Source of the DNA: Pannonibacter sp. SL95
GTDB lineage: Bacteria > Pseudomonadota > Alphaproteobacteria > Rhizobiales > Stappiaceae
DNA: 64,000 nucleotides
Reading direction: 5' to 3'
Assembly (NCBI RefSeq): GCF_026672425.1
Contig: NZ_JAPPRC010000003.1
Coordinates: forward strand, 445,001 to 509,000
In this document: one piece after another, positions 1-7,838 of the stretch
How positions within the stretch are numbered: position 1 is the first letter of the stretch
Layout of the letters: each line of letters starts with the position of its first letter
Translations under genes and position numbers: made by a program
The notes under the pieces: generated by a model
What the model saw: the letters and a program-made list of their open reading frames with translations, nothing else
What the model was told of the DNA's origin: nothing
Databases searched by the model: none

Positions 1-1
1 G

Positions 2-706
2 GGGCTTGCCAATTTCGCGACCGGTTTCATCGGTGGCATGGCGGGCTGCGCAATGATCGGTCAGTCGATGATCAACGTGAAGTCTGGTGGCCGTGGCCGG
101 CTGTCCTGCTTCATCGCCGGTGCGCTCCTCCTGTTCCTGATCGTGGTCCTTGGCGACTTTGTCCGCCAGATCCCGATGCCGGCGCTTGTCGCCGTGATGA
201 TCATGGTGTCGATCGGCACGTTCAGCTGGGCATCCCTCCGAAACCTGCGGGATCACCCGCGCAGTTCGTCGGTTGTGATGTTGGCGACGGTGGGTTTCGT
301 CGTCTACACCCACAACCTCGCCATCGGGGTTCTGGTTGGGGTGCTGCTGTCGGGCATCTTCTTTGCCTGGAAGATCTCGCAGATCTTTCGGGTCACGTCC
401 GAACTGGCCGCTGATGGCCAGGAGCGCGTCTATGTGGTCGAAGGCCAGGTCTTCTTCGCCTCCGTGGAAGACTTCCTTGCGGCCTTCAATTTCAAGGAAC
501 GGCTGCAGCGCGTGGTGATCGACGTGTCCAGGGCTCATATCTGGGACATTTCCAGCGTTGCGGCGCTTGATGCGGTCGTCTTGAAGTACCGCCGAACCGG
601 GGCCGACGTGACCATCATCGGGCTGAACGAAGCCAGCGAAACCATTGTCGACCGGCTTGCCTTGCACGACAAGCCCGGCGAATTCGACAAGTTGATGGCG
701 CATTAG
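2..706 (+). CDS. SulP-family anion permease, C-terminal part (5' end outside window)
   Basis: The reading frame is open from the first bases of the window, so this is the last 234 residues of a gene that starts upstream. The visible part begins in a SulP motif (GGMAGCAMIGQSMINVKSGG). It continues through several hydrophobic segments (roughly residues 30-125) and ends in a cytoplasmic STAS domain (roughly residues 140-234, with VVEGQVFFAS and VVIDVSRAHIWDISSVAALD). SulP proteins are inner-membrane carriers of sulfate, bicarbonate or other anions, and the STAS domain is regulatory. The substrate cannot be read from this fragment. No regulator or partner gene is visible. Confidence 0.9.
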   Translation, partial: GLANFATGFIGGMAGCAMIGQSMINVKSGGRGRLSCFIAGALLLFLIVVLGDFVRQIPMPALVAVMIMVSIGTFSWASLRNLRDHPRSSSVVMLATVGFVVYTHNLAIGVLVGVLLSGIFFAWKISQIFRVTSELAADGQERVYVVEGQVFFASVEDFLAAFNFKERLQRVVIDVSRAHIWDISSVAALDAVVLKYRRTGADVTIIGLNEASETIVDRLALHDKPGEFDKLMAH

Positions 707-787
707 GCGCGGCGAACGGCGTCGTCGTCACAGGAAAAGTAATTCGGCTGCGGTTGCGTCTGCTCTCCGGCTGCTCTAGCCTTGTCC

Positions 788-980
788 GAGATGGTTCCTT
801 CCGCCGCCGACTGGCGACGGGAGGATGAAAAGGGAATCCGGTGCGGCTGATGTGAGCATCTGCCAAGTCCGGGACTGCCCCCGCAACTGTAGGCGGCGAG
901 CAAACCTGTCAGAACCACTGGCCTGAGAGGCCGGGAAGGGACAGGGGCGCTGTGACCCGCAAGTCAGGAGACCTGCCATC
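788..980 (+). promoter_or_regulatory. Cobalamin (B12) riboswitch
   Basis: The conserved core of the cobalamin riboswitch is present in order: GAAAAGGGAATCCGGTGCGG near 828-847, the B12-box-like GGGACTGCCCCCGCAACTGT near 870-890, and the closing AAGTCAGGAGACCTGCC at 961-977. These elements and their spacing are characteristic of the family. Edges are approximate. It lies 82 bp after the SulP gene and about 130 bp before the small gene at 1113, which it probably represses when adenosylcobalamin is plentiful. Confidence 0.93.
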
Positions 981-1112
981 ATCCCTTGAACCAAACCGGG
1001 CGGGGTGCCCCGGCAGGAGGCAAGATGGCACGCGCAGTTTCCGGAACCCGATCCGGCCGCATCCAGCTTTGCGGCCCCGCCCACCCCGCGTCCGTTCGCG
1101 GAGGGCGACACG

Positions 1113-1646
1113 GTGGACTGCATTTCCTCTCATCCTGATAGCGTTTCGCAATCACCAACATCCGCGTCTGGCGGAGCCGACGGCTTTTCGAGCCTGTGCC
1201 GGCACACGGGGCGTCCCTGCATCATGGCGCGCCTCTTGGCGCGGCAGGTTGCCATGGCGGGTGATGTGGCCGAAGCCTTTGATCTGACAGACTCACATCT
1301 GACTGGACTGGTGCGCAGCGGCTGCCCGCAATCCGATGGAACCAACGACGGATGCCTGATGGCGTTCACAGTCCGCGACGGGCTTGCCTATGTCTTCGGC
1401 GGGCTGGAGGGACGCGAACGGATCGATGATCTGGTCGCCTTTGCCTTGAGCGCGTATCCAGCTGTTGCAAGACTGGAGCAAGACGGGGATGCACCTCAGC
1501 CGAAACGCGAGCGGTTCGGTCCGGTGCTGGTCCCGGCTCTGGTTCAGGTGACCAATCTTGCCCGGGTGGCAGCGGTGGCCGCAGCTGCGCAGGGACGACG
1601 CGGCGGACGTCAGGCGCGTCTCAAGGCAGCGCGTCGTGCCGGCTAG
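1113..1646 (+). CDS. Small Cys-containing protein under riboswitch control, possibly DUF1636-like
   Basis: About 177 residues, no signal peptide or membrane segment. It is the first gene after the cobalamin riboswitch. The start chosen is GTG at 1113, preceded by GGAGGG 7 bases upstream; ATG at 1224 is an alternative. The layout recalls DUF1636 proteins, which are small and often B12-regulated: an N-terminal cysteine cluster (LCRHTGRPC, about residues 30-38), further cysteines in SGCPQSDGTNDGC, then GLAYVFGGLEGRERIDDLVAF, which resembles the family's YLFGDL-type segment. The match is by eye and weak. The C-terminal 35 residues are Ala/Arg-rich. Function is unknown; a role in cobalt or B12 handling is inferred only from the riboswitch. 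Confidence 0.6.
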   Translation: MDCISSHPDSVSQSPTSASGGADGFSSLCRHTGRPCIMARLLARQVAMAGDVAEAFDLTDSHLTGLVRSGCPQSDGTNDGCLMAFTVRDGLAYVFGGLEGRERIDDLVAFALSAYPAVARLEQDGDAPQPKRERFGPVLVPALVQVTNLARVAAVAAAAQGRRGGRQARLKAARRAG

Positions 1647-1708
1647 CTGCGGACGCACCAGACAGCCTGCGCCGCGCCGTTCCCGACGGGATCGACGCGG
1701 CCGCTCTC

Positions 1709-2827
1709 TCAGGCAAGGCTGATGCGACGACCCGTGCGTGCGCTTTCGGCGATGCCATGGATCACCTTTTCGAACTCCAGCGCCGCGGCGAAATCCGGGT
1801 GCGGCCGGGTGCCGGTCGTGATGGCGGTGAGGAGTTCCGCCGCCTCGATGACCTTGAGGTCATTGAAGCCGACCTGATGGCCGGGAGCGGGGCAGAACGC
1901 GCCATAGACGCCGTGTTCGGGGCCCGACAGGATGGTGCGGAAGCCCTGCTCGGCCTTCGGTCCCTCGTTCACATAAAGCTGCAGCTCGTTCATGCGCTCC
2001 TGATCGAAGACCAGCATGCCTTTTGTGCCATGCAGCTCGAAGCCGAGACGGTTCTTGCGGCCCCAGGCGGAGCGTGAGGTGGACAGGGAGCCGTGAACGC
2101 CGCTGGCAAAGCGCAGGAGGGCCGTGGCGGTGTCCTCGTTCTCCACCGCGCCGCGACCGGAGCCATCGGGCAAGGGACGTGTTGTGTGGACAGTCTGCAT
2201 GTCGGCAACAAGGCTTTCGATCGGACCGCAGAGGCCCATCAGCATCGAGACGAGATGACAGCCGAGGTCGCCGAGCGTGCCGAGGCCGGCTTCATCGAGA
2301 CGCGCCCGCCAGGTCCAGGCCAGATCGGGATCGGCCTGATAGTCCTCATCGACGATGCCGCGCACATGCACGAGGCGGCCGATCCGCCCGGCTTCAACCA
2401 GCTTCTGCGCGTGACGGAAGGCCGGATTGCGGATGTAGTTGTAGCCGACCATCGTGGTCTTGCCGCTGGCTGCTGCGGCTGCCGCCATCTCCTCGCCGTC
2501 CGCCAGTGTCAGGCCCATAGGCTTCTCGCACCAGACGTGCTTGCCGGCGGCGAGAGCGGCTAGGGCCATCTCCTTGTGGAAGCGGTTCGGGGTCGTGATG
2601 GAGACGATGTCCACCTTTGGATCGGTGACCAGGGCCTTCCAGTCATCGGTCGAACGGGCGAAGCCGAACTGGTTGGCAAAGCTTGCTGCCTTGTCGGCCG
2701 GCGTGTCGCAGAGCAGTTCCAGCCGCACGTCGGGAACGGTTCCCAACACCGCGCGGGCGTTGCGCCAGGCCAAGGCATGGGCTTTGCCCATGAAGCCTGT
2801 GCCGATCAGACCTATCCCCAGGGTCAT
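1709..2827 (-). CDS. Gfo/Idh/MocA-family oxidoreductase, candidate second inositol dehydrogenase
   Basis: A 372-residue cytoplasmic NAD(P)-dependent dehydrogenase. It opens with a Rossmann motif (GIGLIGTGFMGKAHA) and carries the family's EKPMG motif (about residue 99), whose Lys takes part in catalysis. The C-terminal half is the GFO_IDH_MocA C-terminal fold. It is transcribed divergently from the iolR gene at 2929. The shared 101-bp gap holds a perfect GGAA-N6-TTCC operator, so it probably belongs to the inositol regulon. Substrates such as scyllo-inositol, D-chiro-inositol or an inositol derivative are plausible, but the sequence does not decide among them. It is clearly distinct from the iolG gene at 6821. 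Confidence 0.88.
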   Translation of the reverse strand: MTLGIGLIGTGFMGKAHALAWRNARAVLGTVPDVRLELLCDTPADKAASFANQFGFARSTDDWKALVTDPKVDIVSITTPNRFHKEMALAALAAGKHVWCEKPMGLTLADGEEMAAAAAASGKTTMVGYNYIRNPAFRHAQKLVEAGRIGRLVHVRGIVDEDYQADPDLAWTWRARLDEAGLGTLGDLGCHLVSMLMGLCGPIESLVADMQTVHTTRPLPDGSGRGAVENEDTATALLRFASGVHGSLSTSRSAWGRKNRLGFELHGTKGMLVFDQERMNELQLYVNEGPKAEQGFRTILSGPEHGVYGAFCPAPGHQVGFNDLKVIEAAELLTAITTGTRPHPDFAAALEFEKVIHGIAESARTGRRISLA

Positions 2828-2850
2828 TCAAAATCCTCCCGATATGAAAT

Positions 2851-2866
2851 GGAATTTTTGTTCCAA
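2851..2866. promoter_or_regulatory. IolR-type operator GGAA-N6-TTCC between the divergent genes
   Basis: TGGAATTTTTGTTCCA contains GGAA, six bases, TTCC as a perfect palindrome. This is the site reported for the RpiR-type inositol repressor IolR of Sinorhizobium. It lies 24 bp upstream of the Gfo/Idh/MocA gene start and 62 bp upstream of iolR, well placed to control both. Confidence 0.75.
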
Positions 2867-2928
2867 TTCTGTCATCGCGGCGCTATCGTGTTTTGTCAAG
2901 CAAGAACAGATGCCTGTAAGGAATCACG

Positions 2929-3750
2929 ATGTCCCAGCGTCCGGCCCCGCGCACAGTTGAAGCCTTCCACGCGCGTTTGCTGGAGGCTTCGGAAACGCTG
3001 CCGAAACGGCTGCGCCAGTGTGCGGAATATCTGTCCGCCAACACCGACCGGATCGCGGTCTCCACGGTCGCGGACATGGCGCTGGCCGCCGGAGTGCAGC
3101 CTTCGGCGCTGATGCGCTTCTGCAAGATCCTCGGCTTCTCCGGCTACACGGAAATGCAGCGGCTGTTCCGCGATGCCTATTCGCAAGGCTGGCCGGATTA
3201 CGCGACGCGGCTGAAGAACCTGCGCGAAAGCGGTGCCGGGAGCCCGTCGGCGCTTTTGGCCGAATTCATTGATGCTGGACGCATGTCCCTGGAAAATCTG
3301 GCGAATACGGTTGATAGCCGCAGTCTCGACAAGGCCGTCAAGCTGCTCGCCGAGGCAGAGATGGTGCATATCATAGGCCTGCGCCGGACCTTCCCTGTGG
3401 CGGCCTATCTTGCCTATGCCTTCGAGAAGATGAGCGTGCCGGCCCTGTTGCATGATGCGGTTGGAAAGCTTGACCGCCGCCATGCCCTGCGGCCAGGTGA
3501 CGCGCTGATCGCGATCACATTTGCCCCTTACAGCGCCGAAACGGTGGAGCTGGCAGAGGTCGCGAGAGGGCTCGATCTGCCGGTTATTGCCATCACGGAT
3601 ACGGTGATGAGTCCGCTGCAAAAGCTTGATGCCACGGTGCTTTCCGTCTCTGAAGTGGACTTCGGTTCGTTCCGTGCGCTCTCGGCCACGCTGTCACTTG
3701 CCATCGCGCTGGCGGTCGCTGTCGGTGCAGGACGTAGAATCGAGCCATAA
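2929..3750 (+). CDS. iolR: RpiR-family transcriptional regulator of inositol catabolism (IolR)
   Basis: A 273-residue DNA-binding regulator. The N-terminal HTH_6 domain (about residues 10-85) has SANTDRIAVSTVADMALAA followed by a recognition helix in SALMRFCKILGFSGYTEMQ. The C-terminal SIS sugar-phosphate-binding domain spans about residues 125-260, with VHIIGLRRTF and ALIAITFAPYSAET. In rhizobia this family represses iol genes until an inositol breakdown intermediate binds the SIS domain. The start is ATG with AAGGA 8 bases upstream. It sits between two GGAA-N6-TTCC palindromes and directly before the inositol importer, so it probably controls itself and both flanking units. Confidence 0.9.
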   Translation: MSQRPAPRTVEAFHARLLEASETLPKRLRQCAEYLSANTDRIAVSTVADMALAAGVQPSALMRFCKILGFSGYTEMQRLFRDAYSQGWPDYATRLKNLRESGAGSPSALLAEFIDAGRMSLENLANTVDSRSLDKAVKLLAEAEMVHIIGLRRTFPVAAYLAYAFEKMSVPALLHDAVGKLDRRHALRPGDALIAITFAPYSAETVELAEVARGLDLPVIAITDTVMSPLQKLDATVLSVSEVDFGSFRALSATLSLAIALAVAVGAGRRIEP

Positions 3751-3776
3751 AAAAGTTGTTGCATTGAATCAAAAAA

Positions 3777-3792
3777 TGGAATGAATATTCCA
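3777..3792. promoter_or_regulatory. IolR-type operator GGAA-N6-TTCC before the inositol importer
   Basis: TGGAATGAATATTCCA is a perfect 16-bp palindrome with the GGAA-N6-TTCC layout, the same as the site at 2851. It lies 83 bp upstream of the binding-protein gene in an AT-rich patch that probably contains the promoter of the iat-iol operon. Confidence 0.78.
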
Positions 3793-3874
3793 TCGCGATT
3801 GGCGATGGGTTTGCCCAGACGCCGCGCGGCCCGGACGGAGGGAGCCTCCGGGACAACCGATTTGGGAGGAATTC

Positions 3875-4816
3875 ATGAGAAAGACCCTGACCGCCATTGC
3901 TGCGGCCGTGTTTGCCGTTGCCGGCTTTGCTGCGCCTGCTTCTGCAGAAGGCGAGAAGTTTGTCCTCATCAGTCACGCTCCGGACAGCGACAGCTGGTGG
4001 AACACGATCAAGAACGCCATTGCCGTTGCTGGCGACCAGATGAAGGTGTCGGTCGAGTACCGTAACCCGCCGACCGGTGACCTCGCCGACATGGCCCGCA
4101 TTGTCGAGCAGGCTGCTGCCTCGAAGCCGGATGGCATTATCGTCACCATCGCCGACTACGATGTTCTCTCCGGTCCGATCACCGAAGCCGTCGCGCGCGG
4201 CATTCCGGTCATCACCATCAACTCCGGCACCGTCGAGCAGTCCAAGAAGCTCGGCGCGCTCACCCATGTGGGCCAGCCCGAGTATGACGCAGGCTTTGGC
4301 GCCGGCGAGCGTCTGGGTGCAGCGGGTGCAAAGAAGTTCCTTTGCGTCAATCACTACATCACCAACCCGGCTTCGGTTGAACGCTGCCAGGGCTTTGCCG
4401 CTGCGCTCGGCGTCGAGCTGGGCAACCAGATGATCGACGCGGGCCAGGACCCGGCTGAAATCCAGAACAAGGTCTCGGCCTTCCTGCAGAGCAACCCGGA
4501 CACCAACGCCATCCTGGCGCTCGGTCCCACCTCGGCCCATCCGACGCTTGCGGCGCTCGAGCAGTCCGGCAAGGCCGGCAACATGCTGTTTGGCACGTTT
4601 GACCTGTCCGGCGAGATCGCCGCTGGCATCAAGGCCGGCAAGATCGACTTCGCCATCGACCAGCAGCCGTACCTGCAGGGCTACCTGCCGGTCGTGTTCC
4701 TGACCAACCTCGCCCGCTATGGCGTGATGCCGAGCAACCCGGTCAACTCCGGCCCGGGCTTCGTGACCAAGGACAACATCGAACTGGTCGAAAAGCTGGC
4801 TGGTCAGTACCGCTAA
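3875..4816 (+). CDS. Inositol ABC transporter, periplasmic binding protein
   Basis: A 313-residue periplasmic protein with a Sec signal peptide (MRKTLTAIAAAVFAVAGFAA, cleaved near ASA-EG). It is followed by a type I (ribose/LacI-like, Peripla_BP_4) fold. Motifs typical of the fold include DSWWNTIKNAI, KPDGIIVTIAD, GIPVITINSG and FGTFDLSGEIAAGIKAGKIDFAIDQQPY. A strong Shine-Dalgarno (GGGAGGA) precedes the ATG. It is the first gene of the importer operon behind the IolR operator, so myo-inositol (IbpA-type) is the most likely ligand. The ligand is inferred from context. Confidence 0.87.
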   Translation: MRKTLTAIAAAVFAVAGFAAPASAEGEKFVLISHAPDSDSWWNTIKNAIAVAGDQMKVSVEYRNPPTGDLADMARIVEQAAASKPDGIIVTIADYDVLSGPITEAVARGIPVITINSGTVEQSKKLGALTHVGQPEYDAGFGAGERLGAAGAKKFLCVNHYITNPASVERCQGFAAALGVELGNQMIDAGQDPAEIQNKVSAFLQSNPDTNAILALGPTSAHPTLAALEQSGKAGNMLFGTFDLSGEIAAGIKAGKIDFAIDQQPYLQGYLPVVFLTNLARYGVMPSNPVNSGPGFVTKDNIELVEKLAGQYR

Positions 4817-4843
4817 GTCTCCTCCCAGACGACACGTCCGCCT

Positions 4844-4876
4844 GCCGGGGCGGCCTACTGCCCCGGCTCCTTTTTG
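4844..4876 (+). terminator. Attenuator-like terminator after the binding-protein gene
   Basis: GCCGGGGC (4844-4851), an 8-base loop, GCCCCGGC (4860-4867), then TCCTTTTT. The perfect 8-bp GC stem plus U-run is a classic intrinsic terminator. It sits inside the operon, between the receptor and permease genes, so it probably lowers downstream transcription relative to the receptor. Confidence 0.75.
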
Positions 4877-4903
4877 AGCGACTTCCTGACAATCGAGGCA
4901 TTC

Positions 4904-6001
4904 ATGACGGACGAGCGCATCAAGCAGGTCTCGGCCCTGCGCCGTGCCATGATCCGGCCCGAGCTGGGCGCAACAGCCGGCACTCTCCTGGTCTTCCTGT
5001 TCTTCCTGCTGATCGCCGGCGATTCCGGCATGTTCGCACCTGCCGGAATACAAAACTGGACCGTCGTGTCGGCGCAGTTCGCAATCATTGCGGTAGGCGC
5101 CTGCCTGCTGATGATCGCCGGCGAGTTCGACATTTCGGTTGGTTCGATGATCGGCTTTGCCGGCATCGTAATCGCCATCCTTAGCGTCCAGTGGGGATTG
5201 CCCGTCTGGGTGTCGATCCTTGCCGCCTTTGTCATCTGCGTTGCGCTGGGCTGGGTGAACGGCATGCTGGTGATCAAGACGGGTCTGCCGTCCTTCATCG
5301 TCACACTCGCGTTCCTCTACATTCTTCGCGGCCTGACCATCTGGCTGTCGATCCTGACCACGCGCCAGACCATCATCGGCGGCGTCAAGGATCTGGTGCA
5401 GAACGACTGGCTCGCGTTCCTCTTTGGCGGTGTCGTGCTCAAGGACCTGTTCGCATGGTTCGCTGACATCGGGCTGATCGAGAAGTTTGTCGCCGGCACC
5501 CGCGCTGGCCAGCCCGTGGTCGAGGGCCTGCCGATGCTGGTGGTCTGGGCCGTCGTCCTGGTCATCTTCGGGCATGTACTGCTGACGCGGACAAAGTTCG
5601 GCAACTGGATCTTCGCCTCTGGCGGTGACGCTCAGGCGGCCCGCTATGTCGGTGTGCCGGTGGCGCGTGTGAAAATCCTGATGTTCATGTTCAGCGCGTT
5701 CTGTGCCTGCGTCTTTGCCACCTGCCAGGTCATCGAATTCGGATCTGCGGCTGCTGACCGCGGCTTTATGAAGGAATTCGAAGCAATCATCTGTGTGGTG
5801 ATTGGCGGTACCCTGCTCACTGGTGGTTATGGTTCTGTGATCGGAGCTGCACTTGGTGCGATCATCTTTGGTGTCGTGCAGCAGGGTCTGTTCTTCACTG
5901 GTGGAGAAAGCTCGTTGTTCCGGGTATTCCTCGGCACGATCCTGCTCGGTGCAGTTCTATTCAATACCTACATCCGCCGCATGATCACGGGAGAACGCTG
6001 A
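4904..6001 (+). CDS. Inositol ABC transporter, permease
   Basis: A 365-residue inner-membrane permease of the ribose/xylose type (BPD_transp_2), with about 9-10 hydrophobic segments. It has the family signatures [16 protein letters not shown] and [18 protein letters not shown], and the late cytoplasmic-loop region [19 protein letters not shown]. The insert between about residues 155 and 215 is longer than in RbsC. The start is taken as ATG at 4904, which has GAGG upstream; TTG at 4874 is the farthest possible start but overlaps the terminator. It ends in TGATG, giving a 1-bp overlap with the ATPase gene. Confidence 0.88.
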   Translation: MTDERIKQVSALRRAMIRPELGATAGTLLVFLFFLLIAGDSGMFAPAGIQNWTVVSAQFAIIAVGACLLMIAGEFDISVGSMIGFAGIVIAILSVQWGLPVWVSILAAFVICVALGWVNGMLVIKTGLPSFIVTLAFLYILRGLTIWLSILTTRQTIIGGVKDLVQNDWLAFLFGGVVLKDLFAWFADIGLIEKFVAGTRAGQPVVEGLPMLVVWAVVLVIFGHVLLTRTKFGNWIFASGGDAQAARYVGVPVARVKILMFMFSAFCACVFATCQVIEFGSAAADRGFMKEFEAIICVVIGGTLLTGGYGSVIGAALGAIIFGVVQQGLFFTGGESSLFRVFLGTILLGAVLFNTYIRRMITGER

Positions 6002-6780
6002 TGTCCGCCCCGCTCATCGAACTGAAGTCCATCGAGAAGCACTTCGGGCCTGTGATCGCACTGTCCGGCGTCACCTTCGACGTCAAGGCCGGAGAATGCC
6101 ACTGCCTGCTCGGCGACAACGGTGCCGGCAAGTCCACGTTCATCAAGACCATGTCGGGCGTGCACAAGCCGTCATCGGGTGAAATCCTGGTCGATGGCAA
6201 AAAGATCGCCTTTGAAAGCCCGCGTGATGCCATGGCTGCGGGAATTGCCACCGTGTATCAGGATCTGGCAATGATCCCGCTGATGTCGGTGACGCGCAAT
6301 TTCTGGATGGGCCGCGAGCCGGAGAAGCGCTTCGGGCCGTTCAAGTTCATCGACTTCGACAAGGCCAACAAGGTTACGCTGGAAGAAATGGCGTCCATGG
6401 GCATCCACTTGCGTGGAGCCGAACAGGCCGTCGGCACCCTGTCGGGTGGCGAGCGCCAGACGGTGGCGATTGCAAGAGCCGTCTATTTCGGTGCCAAGGT
6501 GCTGATCCTCGACGAGCCGACCTCGGCCCTCGGCGTGCGCCAGACCTCCAACGTGCTCGCGACCATCGACAAGGTGCGCAAGCGTGGTATCGGTGTCGTC
6601 TTCATCACCCACAATGTGCGCCATGCCATGGCGGTGGGCGACCGGTTCACGGTGCTCAACCGTGGCAAGACGCTCGGCACCGCAAAGCGGGGGGAAGTCA
6701 AGCCGGAGGAATTGCAGGACCTGATGGCAGGCGGCAAGGAACTGGCGGAGCTGGAAGGCTCGCTCGGCGGAACGATCTGA
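6001..6780 (+). CDS. Inositol ABC transporter, ATP-binding protein
   Basis: A 259-residue single-domain ABC ATPase. Walker A is GDNGAGKST (about residues 38-46), the signature is LSGGERQTV and Walker B is [12 protein letters not shown]. The His-switch lies in [10 protein letters not shown]. RbsA-type ATPases are usually double length (about 500 residues). This is the short, single-domain version common in alphaproteobacterial inositol and fructose importers, and would act as a homodimer. It energises the permease encoded just upstream, with which it overlaps by 1 bp. Confidence 0.9.
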   Translation: MSAPLIELKSIEKHFGPVIALSGVTFDVKAGECHCLLGDNGAGKSTFIKTMSGVHKPSSGEILVDGKKIAFESPRDAMAAGIATVYQDLAMIPLMSVTRNFWMGREPEKRFGPFKFIDFDKANKVTLEEMASMGIHLRGAEQAVGTLSGGERQTVAIARAVYFGAKVLILDEPTSALGVRQTSNVLATIDKVRKRGIGVVFITHNVRHAMAVGDRFTVLNRGKTLGTAKRGEVKPEELQDLMAGGKELAELEGSLGGTI

Positions 6781-6820
6781 GTTGCGACGAAACTGATCTC
6801 AATCTTGGGAAACAACTGAC

Positions 6821-7825
6821 ATGACCATGCGATTTGCAGTCCTGGGCGCTGGCCGCATCGGCCGGGTACACGCCAAGGCGATTGCGTCGACCGACGGGGC
6901 GGTGCTTGTCGCCGTCGCCGACCCGATTGCCGCTGCTGCCGAGAGCCTTGCAGCTACTCACTCCTGTGCCATCCGTACGATCGACGAGATCGAAGCGGCC
7001 GGCGACGTCGATGCCGTCGTCATCTGCACCCCGACCGACACCCACGCCGACCTGATCGAGCGCTTTGCCCGCGCCGGCAAGGCCATCTTCTGCGAGAAGC
7101 CGGTGGATCTGGATGTCACCCGGGTAAAGAACTGCCTCAAGGTGGTGAAGGAGACCGGTGCGACGCTGATGGTCGGCTTCAACCGCCGCTTCGACCCGCA
7201 TTTCGCAGCGCTCAAGGGCGCGATCGATGCCGGCAAGATCGGCAAGGTCGAGATGGTGACGATCACCTCGCGTGATCCCTCGCCGCCTCCGTACGAGTAC
7301 ATCTCCCGCTCGGGCGGCATCTTCCGCGACATGACCATCCATGACTTCGACGTGGCCCGGTGGCTGCTGGGCGAGGAAGTCGAGACGGTAATGGCCTCGG
7401 CCTCTGTCCTCGTCGATGCCGAGATCGGCAAGCGCGGCGACTATGACAGCGTCAACATCATCCTGCGCACGGCCTCGGGTCGTCAGGCGATCATCACCAA
7501 CACCCGCCGCGCGGTCTATGGCTATGACCAGCGCATCGAGGTGCTGGGGTCGGAAGGTCTGGTGGCGGCGGAGAACCTGCGCGAGGCGAACATCGAGATC
7601 GCCAACGCCAGCGGCTATCACAAGCCGCCGCTGATGGACTTCTTCATGACCCGCTACACCGCAGCCTATGCGGCGGAGATTGCCGCCTTCATCAAGGCCG
7701 TGGGCGAGAAGTCGGTTCCGCCGACCACGGGCGACGACGGGCTGAAGGCGCTCGCCCTCGCCGAAGCCGCGCTGAAGTCCGTGGCCGAAGGCCGGGCGGT
7801 CAGCTTGAGCGAAGTTACAGGCTGA
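6821..7825 (+). CDS. iolG: Inositol 2-dehydrogenase
   Basis: A 334-residue cytoplasmic NAD-dependent dehydrogenase that oxidises myo-inositol to scyllo-inosose, the first catabolic step. The Rossmann motif is FAVLGAGRIGRVHAKAI at the N-terminus, EKPVD (about residue 95) holds the catalytic Lys, and IHDFDVARWLLGEEV holds the Asp/His pair typical of IolG. Length is as usual for the family. The start is ATG at 6821 or, 6 bases on, ATG at 6827. It stands between the importer and iolC in the same operon. Confidence 0.9.
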   Translation: MTMRFAVLGAGRIGRVHAKAIASTDGAVLVAVADPIAAAAESLAATHSCAIRTIDEIEAAGDVDAVVICTPTDTHADLIERFARAGKAIFCEKPVDLDVTRVKNCLKVVKETGATLMVGFNRRFDPHFAALKGAIDAGKIGKVEMVTITSRDPSPPPYEYISRSGGIFRDMTIHDFDVARWLLGEEVETVMASASVLVDAEIGKRGDYDSVNIILRTASGRQAIITNTRRAVYGYDQRIEVLGSEGLVAAENLREANIEIANASGYHKPPLMDFFMTRYTAAYAAEIAAFIKAVGEKSVPPTTGDDGLKALALAEAALKSVAEGRAVSLSEVTG

Positions 7826-7838
7826 GGACTTGAGGCGG

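Noticed and set aside
3593-5575. 660-codon minus-strand frame across iolR end, binding protein and permease
   Set aside because: It crosses an operator, a terminator and three real genes, and shows no domain.
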